Shown one piece after another: positions 32,799 to 43,066 of a stretch of DNA of 64,000 nucleotides. Origin of the DNA: Clitopilus passeckerianus (lineage: Eukaryota > Basidiomycota > Agaricomycetes > Agaricales > Entolomataceae); contig CALYLX010000106.1 of NCBI GenBank assembly GCA_944990035.1, forward strand, positions 372,001 to 436,000, in the 5' to 3' direction. The translations under genes were made by a program, and so were the position numbers. Positions within the stretch are counted from its first letter, which is position 1, and each line of letters opens with the position of its first letter. A model generated the notes under the pieces. It was not told the DNA's origin. It ran no database searches and was given only the letters and a program-made list of their open reading frames with translations.

Positions 32799-33820
32799 AT
32801 GTCTACTCCGCCGACAACGAGGCCCGTAGTCTTCATGGATATTCAAATAGGAGAAACTCCTGCGGGAAGGATAAAGATGGAGCTGTTCAGCGATATTGTG
32901 CCCAAGTAAGTTCTGCACCAAACATGCTACGATTTCGCTGAAGGATTCAAGCTCATGATCGTCAACAGGACAGCTGAAAACTTCAGGCAACTTTGCACGG
33001 GAGAATACAGGTACGACGAGCTCTCCAAGCATACGTTGATGAGATATATACTCATGATCACATGAAGGGTAAATTCACGACCTCAAGGATATAAAAACGC
33101 AGTATTTCACAGGCATGTACCCCAATCCAGCATATACGCTGAAATTACTTACCAGGATAACGCAGAGTGTACGAAGCCGCCTAGATTGCCATAGAATCGC
33201 TTGCTCAATCTTCGATCGAAACAGGGTTCCAAACTTCATGTGCCAAGGTTCGCCTGAAATGTCTTTGCCCCTGAGTTACGACCTTCAATCTTCTATCAGG
33301 CGGTGACTTCTTGAAGGGGGATGGAACTGGATCGTTCTCTATCTACGGTGATAAGTTCCCAGTAAGCCTTACACTTCTTTCTGATATGTACCTGGCTAAC
33401 CTTTTTCCAGGACGAAAACTTCAAGGAGAAGCACACCGGTCCTGGGCTGCTCTCCATGGTACGCCTTCATACTTACGCTTCTATCGACCCCACCGGCTGA
33501 AAGGGTTTCCAGGCTAACTCAGGCCCCGGTACGAACGGGTGCCAGGTCGGTCTTTGTCGAACTTTTCCTACTTACCTACCCATACCTGAACACTCTCATC
33601 AGTTCTTCATAACAGCAGCAAAGTGCGATTTCCTCGACGGAAAGCACGTCGTCTTCGGGCGCGTTGTTGATGGCATGCTGACGCTGCGTAAAATCGAGAA
33701 TGTTCCTACCGGACCTAATAATCGGCCGAAGCTGGTGGTTAAGATCACAGGTGGGTTTCCAGTGCTGGACTAATTGATTCGTTGTCTGATCGCGTTTTTG
33801 TAGAATGCGGAGAGATGTAA
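32799..33820 (+). CDS. CYP3: Peptidyl-prolyl cis-trans isomerase H (cyclophilin of the U4/U6 snRNP), 174 aa
   Basis: Nine short exons (32799-32905, 32969-33010, 33068-33112, 33225-33247, 33300-33361, 33411-33458, 33513-33545, 33603-33750, 33804-33820) give 174 residues. The enzyme isomerises Xaa-Pro bonds; the H type binds the U4/U6-U5 tri-snRNP. Marks are [74 protein letters not shown] and the H-type C-terminus ITECGEM. The catalytic Arg, Phe/Met and Gln of the cyclophilin site (FHR...FMCQGGDF, QFFIT) are present. The third intron has a GC donor (CACAG/GCATGT), and exon four is only 23 nt. One residue is missing in the FHRV-PNF loop compared with relatives. Confidence 0.92.
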
Positions 33821-34437
33821 TGCACGTCCCCTCACTTGCTCGGTTGAGGAACATTGGTTTCGTAGTTGGGTCCCGTAATTTCCCCAACGAGGATCGAAGG
33901 CCAACTCAAATCTTGTCATGGATATGAAGCAGAAGTTGTAATTATCCAAAGTCATCTACGAGTCCATTGACGAGCCGAGTGTATTGTATCTATATCCTTT
34001 GTGAATAAATAATTGGGAGATTCCGCTTTGAGCAGAACAAGGCTCTTTTTATCAAATCTCTTCCAACCTCGACCCACCTGTTCTCACTACTTAAGCGCCA
34101 TCGATACTCCTTCAACCCACACGTTGCCCTTCGCAAGCTCAAGCAGGCACAAAGGTACCGTGCAGTGGCGGGAGTAATTCGATGATGAAATCGAGTAGTT
34201 CCATTTCGTGGCCCACACCACCACCAGCATCGCATAGCGAATCCCGTGAGGCACGCTTTACGAAAAACATGGCGGGCTAGACTCTTAGCCGTCGGAAATT
34301 TGGCTGAAGGGCATAAACTGCGACCCTTCCCTCTGGCGACTTTTTGTGAGGTGGTTCTAGATGACACTTCTTCCACGAAGCGCAACACGTTTTCTGTCCG
34401 TGTCCATGGACGTAGGCAAACGGATAATCATCGGGCC
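33821..34437. other. Intergenic between two convergent genes
   Basis: About 600 bases. A 132-codon minus frame (33990-34388) has no family features and is treated as chance. Confidence 0.5.
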
Positions 34438-35331
34438 TCACTGAAGTTGCTGTTCAGGAGGGACCACAACACAGCCCACTCGGCTCTCGACGCAATAGGC
34501 GCTGAGATCGTGTATAGGCGCATCGAACGTAAGACCAGCAGCAATAAAAGTCGAGCGTCGGATGAGGTGTGAGGATGGGGAAAAGGATGCTGCAGAAACA
34601 CCAGATTTGCGGGTTTTGCGCCAAAAGGTGGTCGGACGGACTGTAACACCAATTAGCTTGGCATGAAAACGTGTATGATGTGAAAGTAACATACGAAGAG
34701 GAGGTGGAGGCCGTATAAGCTCGCCTCCACGTGTGCTTGCTCCTGAGTCGGACGAGAAGGCGGTATAACTTCTCTTTGGTCCACGTTGGAAAGGGATATA
34801 CGAGGATGGTGGTGCGACCTCGTAAGGTACTTCTATCCAATTTGCGGTAGGATCCTGCCGCTGTTCCTGGGGCTCCTTCTCTTCTTCAACAGCCTCCCTG
34901 GACTGCTGAAACTCCGTCTTAGATGGGGGAGCAGATTGCGAACGGGTGGATCGATGGCCTCTAGGTCGTGGTCGTGCTTTCCCGGTATTAAGTGGAGGGG
35001 ACAGGAATGCTGCGTCGAACTGTGGTCTTGCGATTTGTCGACCTCTTGGAACCGGCCGTGAATTTGGCACAGGGCTGTTCAAATCGAGCTCCTCGACCTT
35101 CGTGGTAGATGTAGCTTCATCGACGTCGGTTTCAAGCGTAACCATGATTGCCCCAGAAGTCCTTCCATCCCCTCCTCCTCCTTCCGTATTTATAGCTGCA
35201 CTGGACCGGTTGTAAGGATGACTAAAGTTTCGGTTTCCGCGACCAAAGTTTAGGAATGGAGAGGATTGGTTGGCGCTATGTGGGTAGAGAGGAATGGCGA
35301 TGGGTGAAATCAAAACAGTCAAGTCTGTCAT
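34438..35331 (-). CDS. Unknown Ser/Pro/Arg-rich protein, 279 aa
   Basis: Two exons (34695-35331, 34438-34640) join in phase to 279 residues. Only the second exon looks conserved and folded: LLRPTTFWRKTRKSGVSAAS, then SFSPSSHLIRRSTFIAAGL and LSAYCVESRVGCVVV. The first exon is low complexity with SPPLNTGKARPRPRGHRSTR and an acidic KEPQEQRQD stretch, then NWIEVPYEVAPPSSYIPFQ. A second in-frame ATG at 35143 (MVTLETDVDEATS) is an equally possible start. No signal peptide or membrane segment in the folded part. I do not recognise the family. Confidence 0.55.
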   Translation of the reverse strand: MTDLTVLISPIAIPLYPHSANQSSPFLNFGRGNRNFSHPYNRSSAAINTEGGGGDGRTSGAIMVTLETDVDEATSTTKVEELDLNSPVPNSRPVPRGRQIARPQFDAAFLSPPLNTGKARPRPRGHRSTRSQSAPPSKTEFQQSREAVEEEKEPQEQRQDPTANWIEVPYEVAPPSSYIPFQRGPKRSYTAFSSDSGASTRGGELIRPPPPLRMLLSHHTRFHAKLIGVTVRPTTFWRKTRKSGVSAASFSPSSHLIRRSTFIAAGLTFDAPIHDLSAYCVESRVGCVVVPPEQQLQ

Positions 35332-35714
35332 TGTTGCGTCGTTACTTGAAATTTTGTCGACTGCTTTGGTCGTTGTTTAGGACGTGAGGTGTAAGGAGTG
35401 AAGACGGTCAGTAGAATGCGAGGTCAATGCTGACGACGACAATAAGAATAATGGCAGATGCAAGGTCACACGGCGATGTGAAACTGAGTCCGTTTTGACG
35501 CAGATGGACAGGTGTTTGGCTCAAATCAGGGTTATCTCCATTTCGCCCGCTCTTTGATAGCAAACGGGGGTTGCATTTCGCACAGTTACAACGTAAAATT
35601 GAACGGACTCGGACTGTAAAGAAAATAACAGGAATCGTAGGTTCAGCGTCAGACTTATAAAACTGAGCCAGTCATTGTCGGATGAACGACAGATTAACCA
35701 GTCGCTTGTCAGGA
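35332..35714. other. 3' flank of the cysteine-rich gene 1
   Basis: Part of a tandem duplication: the stretch near 35480-35575 (with TCAAATCAGGGTTATCTCC) recurs near 37085-37165. Confidence 0.6.
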
Positions 35715-36296
35715 CTAGGTAGCCTTTGGCAATGGCTTCGCGCAATGAGCATTCGACTCAACATCCTTCGCTTGCACTTTCACCGCCGCGCTGTGGCACA
35801 TGGAATGATATACCGTCTTGACCTCCCCATTACTAGCACGCTGAAAGTGAAGCTCGTCAGATGTCAACTATTATCTCGACATACAAATATGCACGTACGA
35901 AGATACAGGTGATGTTGTCATCATACCTATTCGGCACGTCAGCGGGCATTTAAGGCGGGCTCACTCAGAATATTCATTTGACTAACCTGCAAGAAAGCAC
36001 TGTTTCTTTCGGAATCGAATCATAATCGCTTCCGTCTTCTTCCATCGGCGGAGACTCAGCCTCGACCTCATAAACTGCTTTGACGAATTTCATTTGCTTC
36101 GGGGGATGGTCGAGACTGTCTTCAGTATCGGGGCAGCAGAAGGTCTGGTTTGAAAGCGTTCAGGTTAGATAGATCGCCACTCATGATTGGGACGGAGCTG
36201 ACGTACTGTTCCCGTAGGAGGGTTCGCCGTGGGTTGGGCAGCGACGAAGGCCGTGACTGAAGCAAGAACGAGGAGCCGGAGGCTGGCGTTGATCAT
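35715..36296 (-). CDS. Cysteine-rich secreted protein 1 (single domain), 133 aa
   Basis: Four exons on the minus strand (36207-36296, 35987-36144, 35899-35926, 35715-35840) give 133 residues. Residues 1-20 are a signal peptide (MINASLRLLVLASVTAFVAA). The mature domain has seven cysteines in the order FCCP, LSCRYDDN, ITCIF, HSMCH and AHCAKPL. Between are acidic and charged stretches (TEDSLDHPPKQ, MEEDGSDYD). The small 28-nt third exon is shared with its neighbour. I know no named family for this pattern. Its paralogue at 37269-38151 has two such domains. A TATA-like box (TATTTAAG) lies about 70 bases upstream. Probable role: a small apoplastic or cell-wall effector or defence protein (inference). 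Confidence 0.75.
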
Positions 36297-36366
36297 GATG
36301 TTGGTTGCGAATCAGCGAAAAGTAGAACTTGAATGTTCTGGGGCAAACATCTGTCGATTCCATGGG

Positions 36367-36374
36367 CTTAAATA
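36367..36374 (-). promoter_or_regulatory. TATA-like box of the cysteine-rich gene 1
   Basis: TATTTAAG on the minus strand, about 70 bases before the ATG at 36296. Confidence 0.4.
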
Positions 36375-37268
36375 GACGTTTACGGGACGAAAAGGGTCCT
36401 GCTTACCTTTACGAGAGGTCTGTCCCAAGTACAAACTAGCATTGGAGCTTCAACGCCGCATGGACCAGACTGGGATCGACCATCAAGAGACTAAGAGGAA
36501 TGAATGTTCGGAGTTCGTCCGCCTGCAGCACAAGAAACTGTGGGCAGAGAAATCTGGGTGGGTGTGTCGGTAGTCTATGGCCAAGGTATCCCACCTCTTC
36601 ATGGTCTCCTCAAGCGTTAAAGGCGCCTGCGGGGCTTCCCCCCTCGTGCGTGAGGAGCTGGCAGACAGAATGATTACACCAGAGATCAATTGACCATTAG
36701 GCCGTTCCGAGTAGCTAGCTTCTAGTGCGAAGAGAATGCTCTTCCGTACAAGCGGCGGGGCGATTCCGTACAGATTCACCTTTGTGACATCCGAGGTGGC
36801 GGCCAAAACGAAAGAGTTCTTACCTACGCGGTTAAGCTCCCATGCTTTTAGCTGACAGACGGACTGTAGGCATTCAATCATCTACGCCACCTACTGAGCT
36901 AAATGCAAGAATGTTCCCTGGACAAGTTCCGTTCCAATGATATGAACTCTCGTCTTCAGAGTTCGGGCAAGGTAAAAAAAAACCCGGAAATGAACAGCAG
37001 TCCCACAAGCGCGTACCGGTAGCCCTACTAAGCCAGCTCGCCCTGACATAGCGTACAGGAGGCCCGGAGGAGGATTTTTGAGGGGCGGAATGAAACAGAG
37101 TCTTGTTTGGACGCAGACGGCTCAAATCAGGGTATTATCTCCATTTTCCCCACTCTTTGATAGCATTTCCTACAGCAAGTACAAGACAATCCGTAATATA
37201 GCAGAAATAATGTCAAGGAGCTGGACACCGTACTAGGAACCACAATAAACCGGTTAAAACTAGACAGT
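36375..37268. other. Spacer between the two cysteine-rich genes
   Basis: Upstream region of gene 1 and 3' flank of gene 2. A 132-codon minus frame (36483-36881) is open, but the matching region upstream of gene 2 (38360-38700) has stops, so I do not call a gene. Confidence 0.5.
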
Positions 37269-38151
37269 TCACAATGGTTTCGCGCAGTTAGCATTCAATG
37301 AAACATCCTTCACAACCGGATTGTTGCAGAGAGAGGAATGAACCGTCTTGAGCGTTCCATCAAGACCCTAGGCAGGAGACTTGTCAGACGATATTCCAAC
37401 GAACCAAACAAGACTTACGTAGGTGCAGTAAATTCCTCCTTCGTACCTGTTCCGAAAGCAGTCAGTTATAAATTACGTCTCAAGCTGGGGTAACCAGGAG
37501 GCAACTGACAGGCAATAAAGGACCGTCTCTTCCGAGTCGACGTCATAATACGCTCGGTAAACGTTCTTCTTCTGTGCGGGTTGGTCGACGCTGTCTTGCG
37601 AAGGAGGGCAGCACAGGGTCTAGAAGGGTGTCGCGTAGGTCAATCAACGAGTACTCGAGTCAAGGAATCGTATACGTACAGGAGCACATGCTAGACCTTG
37701 ACTCGCAGCTTCCTTGGCAGTGGCGGGCGCCTTGACGGCATCGCCGACGCAGTTGAGGCGTCCGACCCTGGTGAGTTCGCCAGCGTGGTATTTGAACGAG
37801 CCGTAATCTCTGGCAGTCAGAGTATACTCGCAAAATGCATCCGAGTCTCCTCCATATCTAGCAAAGTATCAGTAAGATCGCCTCTCTAAAATTGGAGGAA
37901 CTTTACCGGCAACGAATGGTGTTGCTGTCTGTATTCAAAACCGAGGCGCTCGAGAAGTTGATAGTTTTAACATTAGGCTCATGGTCCTCGCTTCTCTGTG
38001 TCTTAGGGCAGCAGAACAACTAGAGGGTTGGTCAGTATCAATAGTACTTCCGGACAGTTGGGCCATCTACCTGTGGTGGAGCTTTAGCCTGAGCAGCGGC
38101 AAAGGCCATGACCGAAGCAAGAAAGAGGACACGGATGCTGGCGTCGATCAT
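37269..38151 (-). CDS. Cysteine-rich secreted protein 2 (domain duplicated), 202 aa
   Basis: Six exons on the minus strand (38071-38151, 37907-38019, 37680-37857, 37510-37619, 37419-37446, 37269-37367) give 202 residues. The signal peptide MIDASIRVLFLASVMAFAAA matches that of gene 1. Two copies of the same cysteine domain follow. Domain 1 has LFCCPKTQRSEDHE, IRCRYGGDSDAFCEY, LNCVGD and a late LACAP. Domain 2 has TLCCPPSQDSVDQP, VLYCLYEGGIYCTY, HSSLCNN and ANCAKPL. Domain 2 is closest to gene 1, including the 28-nt exon and the end CAKPL. Domain 1 is more diverged and keeps that region in one exon. All junctions are GT-AG and in phase. TATA box about 80 bases upstream. Function unknown. Confidence 0.75.
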
Positions 38152-38229
38152 TGTGTTCAACGTGAGGTAGGTAAGAAGACAAGGCTTTTGAGCTCGAATG
38201 TATTAAGGAAACGTCCGTTGACGAGGCCA

Positions 38230-38236
38230 TTTTATA
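38230..38236 (-). promoter_or_regulatory. TATA box of the cysteine-rich gene 2
   Basis: TATAAAA on the minus strand, about 80 bases before the ATG at 38151. Confidence 0.5.
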
Positions 38237-38360
38237 TGGTGCGTGATTGAGAAAGGGGTCCCGTTTATGTTCGAGAGGCCTGTCAGTCAACATCCTGATT
38301 GTAGGCTAGAAGGTCGACGCTCTTCGGGTTGACACTGCATGGACCAGAACGAGCTAGACT

Positions 38361-39515
38361 ACGAACGAACGTGGGTGGAAGATATTCACCGGGAGCTCAG
38401 AAGGGTGGCTTAGTCTGTCGGTAATGCTTTTCAGGATAAATCAAAGCACCACAGCTCTTCATTGGACGGCTCCAGCTCTGAAGGCATCCAAGTTCTCAAG
38501 GTCTCTCTCAACTCTTCGTGCGTGAAGAGGCTTTGACAGCCGAAAAATTCCGAGCAGGGATCAATAACGCCCTGTCGGCCTTTCCTAGCTAGTAGTAGTA
38601 GCTGATTCCTGGGCGATTGAGCGATTCAATACATTCAGGGTTTCATGGCAGTCGTGGTGGCAGGCAAATGATAGGGTTCTCACTTACGCCGTTAGGTGGG
38701 CGGTGATTAGGACGTACCAGGGATACTACTAGGGATGGTCCAGAAAAAGCACAAGCCCCTGAATCTGCTGTAATTTCCCGGCTTGTATCGATTTCCAGAT
38801 TTCAGCCTTCTGGGAACGACCAGTCAAGGAGCCGCGATACAAAGACAGACGTATCTGACAATCCAAAGGTGAAGACACCGTCGTCTCGTCTCCTTGCTAG
38901 CATCCACGTACTATTTAACTGTTGAGTCCTCATATCCGCTGTCAGTGGTTCAGTATGCAAGGGAATCCACCTTGACACATCTTCTAGTGTATATCCAGTC
39001 CTCTAATGAGCAGAAAACCTTAACATCCTACTGGATTAGAGCTTCGCTAAGATTAAGAAATGAACCGCACCCTCATGGTGGTGGTTCCCGGACAAGACGC
39101 GTCAACCGCGTGACAAAATTAACGCGTGACATAGCGCGTCAAATTTCCGAACTCAACCACCACGAACAACTCAAACTGGCTTTTGGAGCTGCCCGACAAG
39201 ATCACAATTGCTTTGACTGAGCAGTCATGGCTAGAATTATAATGTTAGATGTAGTAAACCCCTTAAGAGGGCCCCCAACTGCGACGCTCAGTAACAATTG
39301 AACACAGGGGCTGGTGAGTGCTTAACGATTGCTGTTTTGTATATGCTAAATGATAATGCTGTTCTGATAGGATTAGCTTTGGTTGATAGTTCAAGCCTAT
39401 TATTTAAAGCGAAGGAGTAATCCCTTCTCTCCTTTGTGGTTGTTGACCGACTGAACCAGGAGGTGAGCAAGTTTCCGTCGATTTGACGGTATTCTGATCA
39501 GATTCTCCAACAGGC
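38361..39515. other. Intergenic with a cluster of ACGCGT-type sites
   Basis: No gene seen in about 1.15 kb. See the regulatory entry at 39097. Confidence 0.55.
39097..39140. promoter_or_regulatory. Cluster of MluI-type (ACGCGT) motifs
   Basis: Two exact ACGCGT sites (39097 and 39122) and two near matches (CCGCGTGA at about 39106, GCGCGTCA at about 39134) lie within 45 bases. ACGCGT is the core site of MBF-type cell-cycle regulators in fungi. The cluster is about 400 bases before the membrane-protein gene. A link is inference. Confidence 0.35.
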
Positions 39516-41810
39516 ATGAAGCTCACCCTGCTCTTCTTCGTAATCTCTACCCATCTATGGGTTACTCTTGCGGATGGTGTCAGTCGCAGCCGAGCTCACG
39601 TTCTGGAGCTTCGTCCTCGTCAGTTCCCTCCTCCCCCTGGTCCTGGTTCTGGTTCTCCTCCCCCACCTCAGGCGCCGCCCGGTCCACCTCCTCCAGGTCC
39701 TCCAAACGTTGGCCCGCCACCTTCTCCTCCTAATGCTCCTCAACAAGCGCCATCCCCTATTCCGTTTGTGAACCCATTTGCATCACTTACAGCGGCCCAA
39801 ACTGGAGCGAGCGGTGCCTTCCCCAGCTTATTACCCGGCTCGTCTACCGCTATTGGAACGTCCGGATCAAGCCAACCACAACCCTCGTCCATCTCCACTT
39901 CTGCGGGGCCAGATCCAACCTCTTCCTCTTCTCGTTCGGAAGCAGATGATGAATCAAGGCAGCGAATAACCATCATCTACATGGCCATAATCTTTGGAAC
40001 GGTCGGCCTTATTCTCCTCGGCTTCCTGTTCTGGGTAATCCATGGTTGGTTCACGCGTCGACCAAAGCTCCGTCGTGGAGGAAGTGGGATCGGAGGTCCG
40101 AGATACAGTCCTGCTCCGAGATGGGAAGCCTTCAGCCAACAAAACCATTACGGCGGATATGACGAGGAGAACCAGCTTGACTCGGATGGCCTCGTGTCAG
40201 CTGCAGCCTACGGGTGGCCCGATATTGAGCGCCAGAAGCTGAAAGAACACCTTCGCCTACACTCAGCAAGTGACGAAGAAGATCCCTTTTTGGTCCCGCC
40301 ATCCTCTTGCCGGAATCCTGACATGAGGGCGAAGCCACGATCGAAGCTTGGACACGTTCGGGAAATCAGATTCTCTGCTTCCAACTCTTCCGACGACCGA
40401 AAGAAGCAGAAATATCTGTCAGCCCCAATGGCTCGCGGCGATACCGCAGATACGGTGTCCACTGCATTCTTGGATGGGTTTGATACGGACGAGGATGAAA
40501 AGGATCGGCCCTGGGAGGAAGCTGAGGACGTTCCATGGGAACAGTTGCGCCATAAGAGCATCAAACGCGGAATCTTGGAGGAGGTGAAGAAGGAAAAGAG
40601 CTGGCTCAATTCCTTGCGGGGTATCACCGGCGGCTCCTTTAGGTCGCAAGCAAAGAGCAAGAAAGGTTCAAACGAGAGCACCGACGGGAGCAAGCTCGCC
40701 GTTGGAAATGGTGCAAGGTCGACATCTGCCAGTGTCTCGAAGACCAAGGTTCAACGACGCGTTTCTGCTGCGCGTCCGAAAGACGGCGGAGGGCAGGATG
40801 GACAGGAGCCTACGGGCCAACGACCTGCCACGTCTCGAGCGCCCACTGATATGACCACAACTACGACCTCAACAGCTAGGTCTACAGCCGGATTCAGGAT
40901 CATCGAAGGATCTCCCTTACCCACTCCTCTTCACTTCGAGCCCTCGTCGCCTACCCCAGCCCGACCGAAGCCAGTCGCACGGCGAACATCATCTGTCTCT
41001 CGCTATCAAGGAGTTCAACTGCGAGATGACAGGGATATTGTCACTGTGCAACTTGAGGAAGATCCCTATACCCCTGTTCCTATCCGTAGCCGGAGCAGGA
41101 GTAGAAGCAGAAGTTCAAGTCCCGCCAAATCCGGCGCTATTCCCTACACCCCACAGCGGTCTCTGAGAACACCGACTGGGCCTAGCCGTACTTGCTCTCC
41201 CATTCCCGGATCGCCCGCCGTACCCCCAAGCAGTACACCTCATATAACGGTGCCCGTCACCCCTGCTAGCAGAGTCGTCAATTCGCATGCTGTAGTACTC
41301 CCTCAAAGCCCAGCACTGATCACCAGCCCGATCCTAGAAGGCCAGCTGTGCTTCATGCCAAACCCGAATCCCAACCAACGACAAATTCCAACAGTAGCTC
41401 CCGAATCCACAGCCGGACCTGCTGCATCGCTGCCAGCAACGCCAGCGGGAGGTGTCAACGTTCGGCAATATGTTGCGGAGCTGAATGCAGCTACAGTCCT
41501 TGTTCCTGCTGCTGCAGCCAGGGCTCCGGCCGGCGTATCACCTATAAAGCCTCCCATGGGTTCCAGGATCCCCCGCACCCCGACCAAAGTTTCGGCGACG
41601 GGCGTGCGGAGGGGTGATAATAGTGCTGGTCGAGAACCACATTATCAGAAGGCTGCTCCAAGATCGGTCCCTGCAAGGTCTCCGATGCGACCAAGGCCTT
41701 TACCAACGACACAGGCCTCCCTGTCGCCTACTGCAAAGAGACGAGGTCCAGTCGGGCGTGGTGGTGCGGGAGGAGGGAGGGCGGATTTCAATTCACCGCT
41801 TCCTAAATAA
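39516..41810 (+). CDS. Single-pass membrane protein with Pro-rich ectodomain and long disordered tail, 764 aa
   Basis: One intronless frame from ATG 39516 to TAA 41810. Residues 1-19 are a signal peptide. Residues 30-85 are Pro/Gly-rich (PPPPGPGSGSPPPPQAPPGP) and then Ser/Thr-rich, as in O-mannosylated cell-surface stalks. A single membrane helix spans about residues 152-176 (IIYMAIIFGTVGLILLGFLF), followed by a basic stop-transfer patch RRPKLRRGG. The roughly 580-residue inner tail is disordered, with basic, Ser-rich and RSRSRSRSRSS stretches and SPxP-like possible phosphosites. The layout resembles fungal cell-wall sensor or Skg6/Axl2-like proteins, but no domain confirms that. Lack of introns is unusual in this window. 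Confidence 0.7.
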   Translation: MKLTLLFFVISTHLWVTLADGVSRSRAHVLELRPRQFPPPPGPGSGSPPPPQAPPGPPPPGPPNVGPPPSPPNAPQQAPSPIPFVNPFASLTAAQTGASGAFPSLLPGSSTAIGTSGSSQPQPSSISTSAGPDPTSSSSRSEADDESRQRITIIYMAIIFGTVGLILLGFLFWVIHGWFTRRPKLRRGGSGIGGPRYSPAPRWEAFSQQNHYGGYDEENQLDSDGLVSAAAYGWPDIERQKLKEHLRLHSASDEEDPFLVPPSSCRNPDMRAKPRSKLGHVREIRFSASNSSDDRKKQKYLSAPMARGDTADTVSTAFLDGFDTDEDEKDRPWEEAEDVPWEQLRHKSIKRGILEEVKKEKSWLNSLRGITGGSFRSQAKSKKGSNESTDGSKLAVGNGARSTSASVSKTKVQRRVSAARPKDGGGQDGQEPTGQRPATSRAPTDMTTTTTSTARSTAGFRIIEGSPLPTPLHFEPSSPTPARPKPVARRTSSVSRYQGVQLRDDRDIVTVQLEEDPYTPVPIRSRSRSRSRSSSPAKSGAIPYTPQRSLRTPTGPSRTCSPIPGSPAVPPSSTPHITVPVTPASRVVNSHAVVLPQSPALITSPILEGQLCFMPNPNPNQRQIPTVAPESTAGPAASLPATPAGGVNVRQYVAELNAATVLVPAAAARAPAGVSPIKPPMGSRIPRTPTKVSATGVRRGDNSAGREPHYQKAAPRSVPARSPMRPRPLPTTQASLSPTAKRRGPVGRGGAGGGRADFNSPLPK

Positions 41811-42136
41811 AGGGTCTCGGGAGGGAAGTTTTACTGCGTAACTGTCTTTTTGTGCTAGCTAGATAGTACGTGTCCTACTTTCTTTTGATACCCTTTGGCT
41901 ACATGACTGTTCCGATAGAATACCATAATACGTGTCCGGTTTCTTCGATATGTCTTGATTTTGGATGACCGTTGGAACATTTGAACGCTTTGTTCGTGTT
42001 CAAACCCCAGGCTAACATCACCAAGGGAGCTGCAGGGGAGTAGGAAGGTTCTTTCCCATTACCCTCTCAGCTTCTCCGATGTCTCTGCAAATGCACATCA
42101 ACAAATTTGTCTATTGATAGAAGATCAAAAGGCGGC
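41811..42136. other. Intergenic between convergent genes
   Basis: About 330 bases with no gene. Confidence 0.6.
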
Positions 42137-43066
42137 CTACCGAGGCCCTCGAGGAGCCCAAAACGTTCCAGTCATGTCGTGCGTGAGTTTGGCTATGAAG
42201 TTGGCCGTAGAACGAGCTGCTTCTGCGGGTTCGACAGCTGAAAGGGCACACATTTGAGAAAACGAGCGAAAGTGGATTCAGAGGTTCGCTCTACCTCCGC
42301 CAGAGTCCCAGAACTGATCAAACCCAACGTTCTTTGTCATGTCTGTCCGCATAAATCCAGGCTAGCCACACTCTCAGGTGTTGGTTGTTGGCCGAGTCAA
42401 ATGGGGTGAAACATACGTGAAGCATCGCGACTGTGATCCCCTTGTCGTAGAAATCGTTCGAGAGAAGTTTTCCCACCATGTTGGCTGCTGCTTTGCTTCC
42501 GTGATGGCCGTAGTTACCGCCGCCTTCCTCCTTGGTTCGCAGGGAAATTGAGCCTCCTTCTGTTGTGATAAGTACGAACTTTGACCCCGAGGATATGGTC
42601 CCAGCTTTGTACCTAAGTCGATTATTGTATCAGCAACGGTAGGCAATAAGAAAAGAGAAATATTACAGGTGTTGTGCAATGAAAACAGGGGCAATAGCTA
42701 CGACCTTGTACATTTCGACTTCATTTTCGAAGTTCAGATCATCCAGGCTCTTGACAGGACTCATGAGTTCAACCTTCGCGCCTTGGCTCGAAGCAGTGTA
42801 TAGCCTACCTCCTTGTGAAACACCCCAGCATTTACTATTACCCAGTCCAGATTTAGACCATTTAGAGCCTCTACAAGCCTCTTCCCAGCTTCCTCTGGAT
42901 CATTCAAATCGACCCCGAGAATGGTGGTCAGGTCATCCGGCAAGTGATCAGGGTTAGACGATCGTATAGTTCCAACGACGTTGTGTCCCTCTCTCTTCAG
43001 ATGCTTGGAGAGTTCGTAGCCCAAGCCGCGAGATGCACCTACAACTAAAACATTCAGAGGTACCAT
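42137..43066 (-). CDS. Short-chain dehydrogenase/reductase (C-factor/sniffer-like)
   Basis: NAD(P)-dependent Rossmann-fold oxidoreductase. Start ATG 43066 gives VPLNVLVVGASRGLGYELSK with the GxxxGxG cofactor loop, then GVDLNDPEEAGKRLV and the NAG motif in WVIVNAGVF. Later exons (42667-42781, 42417-42612, 42295-42361, 42137-42237) join in phase: VELMSPVKSLDDLNFENEVE, VVAIAPVFIAQHL, FVLITTEGGSISLR, NYGHHGSKAAANMVG, LHPGFMRTDM and MTGTFWAPRGPR. At the catalytic Lys (GSK) the residue four before it is His, not Tyr; a Tyr stands six before. Between NAGVF and KVELM (42781-42835) the frame changes by one without a usable intron (27-35 nt only). This is either a one-base lesion, a sequence error or a splice I misread. 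Substrate unknown. Confidence 0.72.

Larger units (their letters stand above)
35480..38360. repeat. Tandem segmental duplication (units about 35480-36490 and 37085-38360)
   Basis: Similar order in both units: a 3' flank with GCTCAAATCAGGG and CTTTGATAGCA, a minus-strand cysteine-rich secreted gene, and an upstream region ending in GCATGGACCAGA (36459 and 38336). Units are diverged and differ in length because unit 2 has an extra coding domain. Confidence 0.7.

Noticed and set aside
36483..36881. A 132-codon minus-strand gene between the cysteine-rich genes
   Set aside because: The related region in the duplicated unit (38360-38700) has several stops, and the frame shows no family features.
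36880..36910. A tRNA gene on the minus strand, from a perfect A-box-like TAGCTCAGTAGG
   Set aside because: No B box and no fitting acceptor or T arm within the next 100 bases, so it is taken as chance.
40208..40747. A 179-codon antisense frame over the membrane-protein gene
   Set aside because: It is a shadow of the long intronless sense frame; no features.
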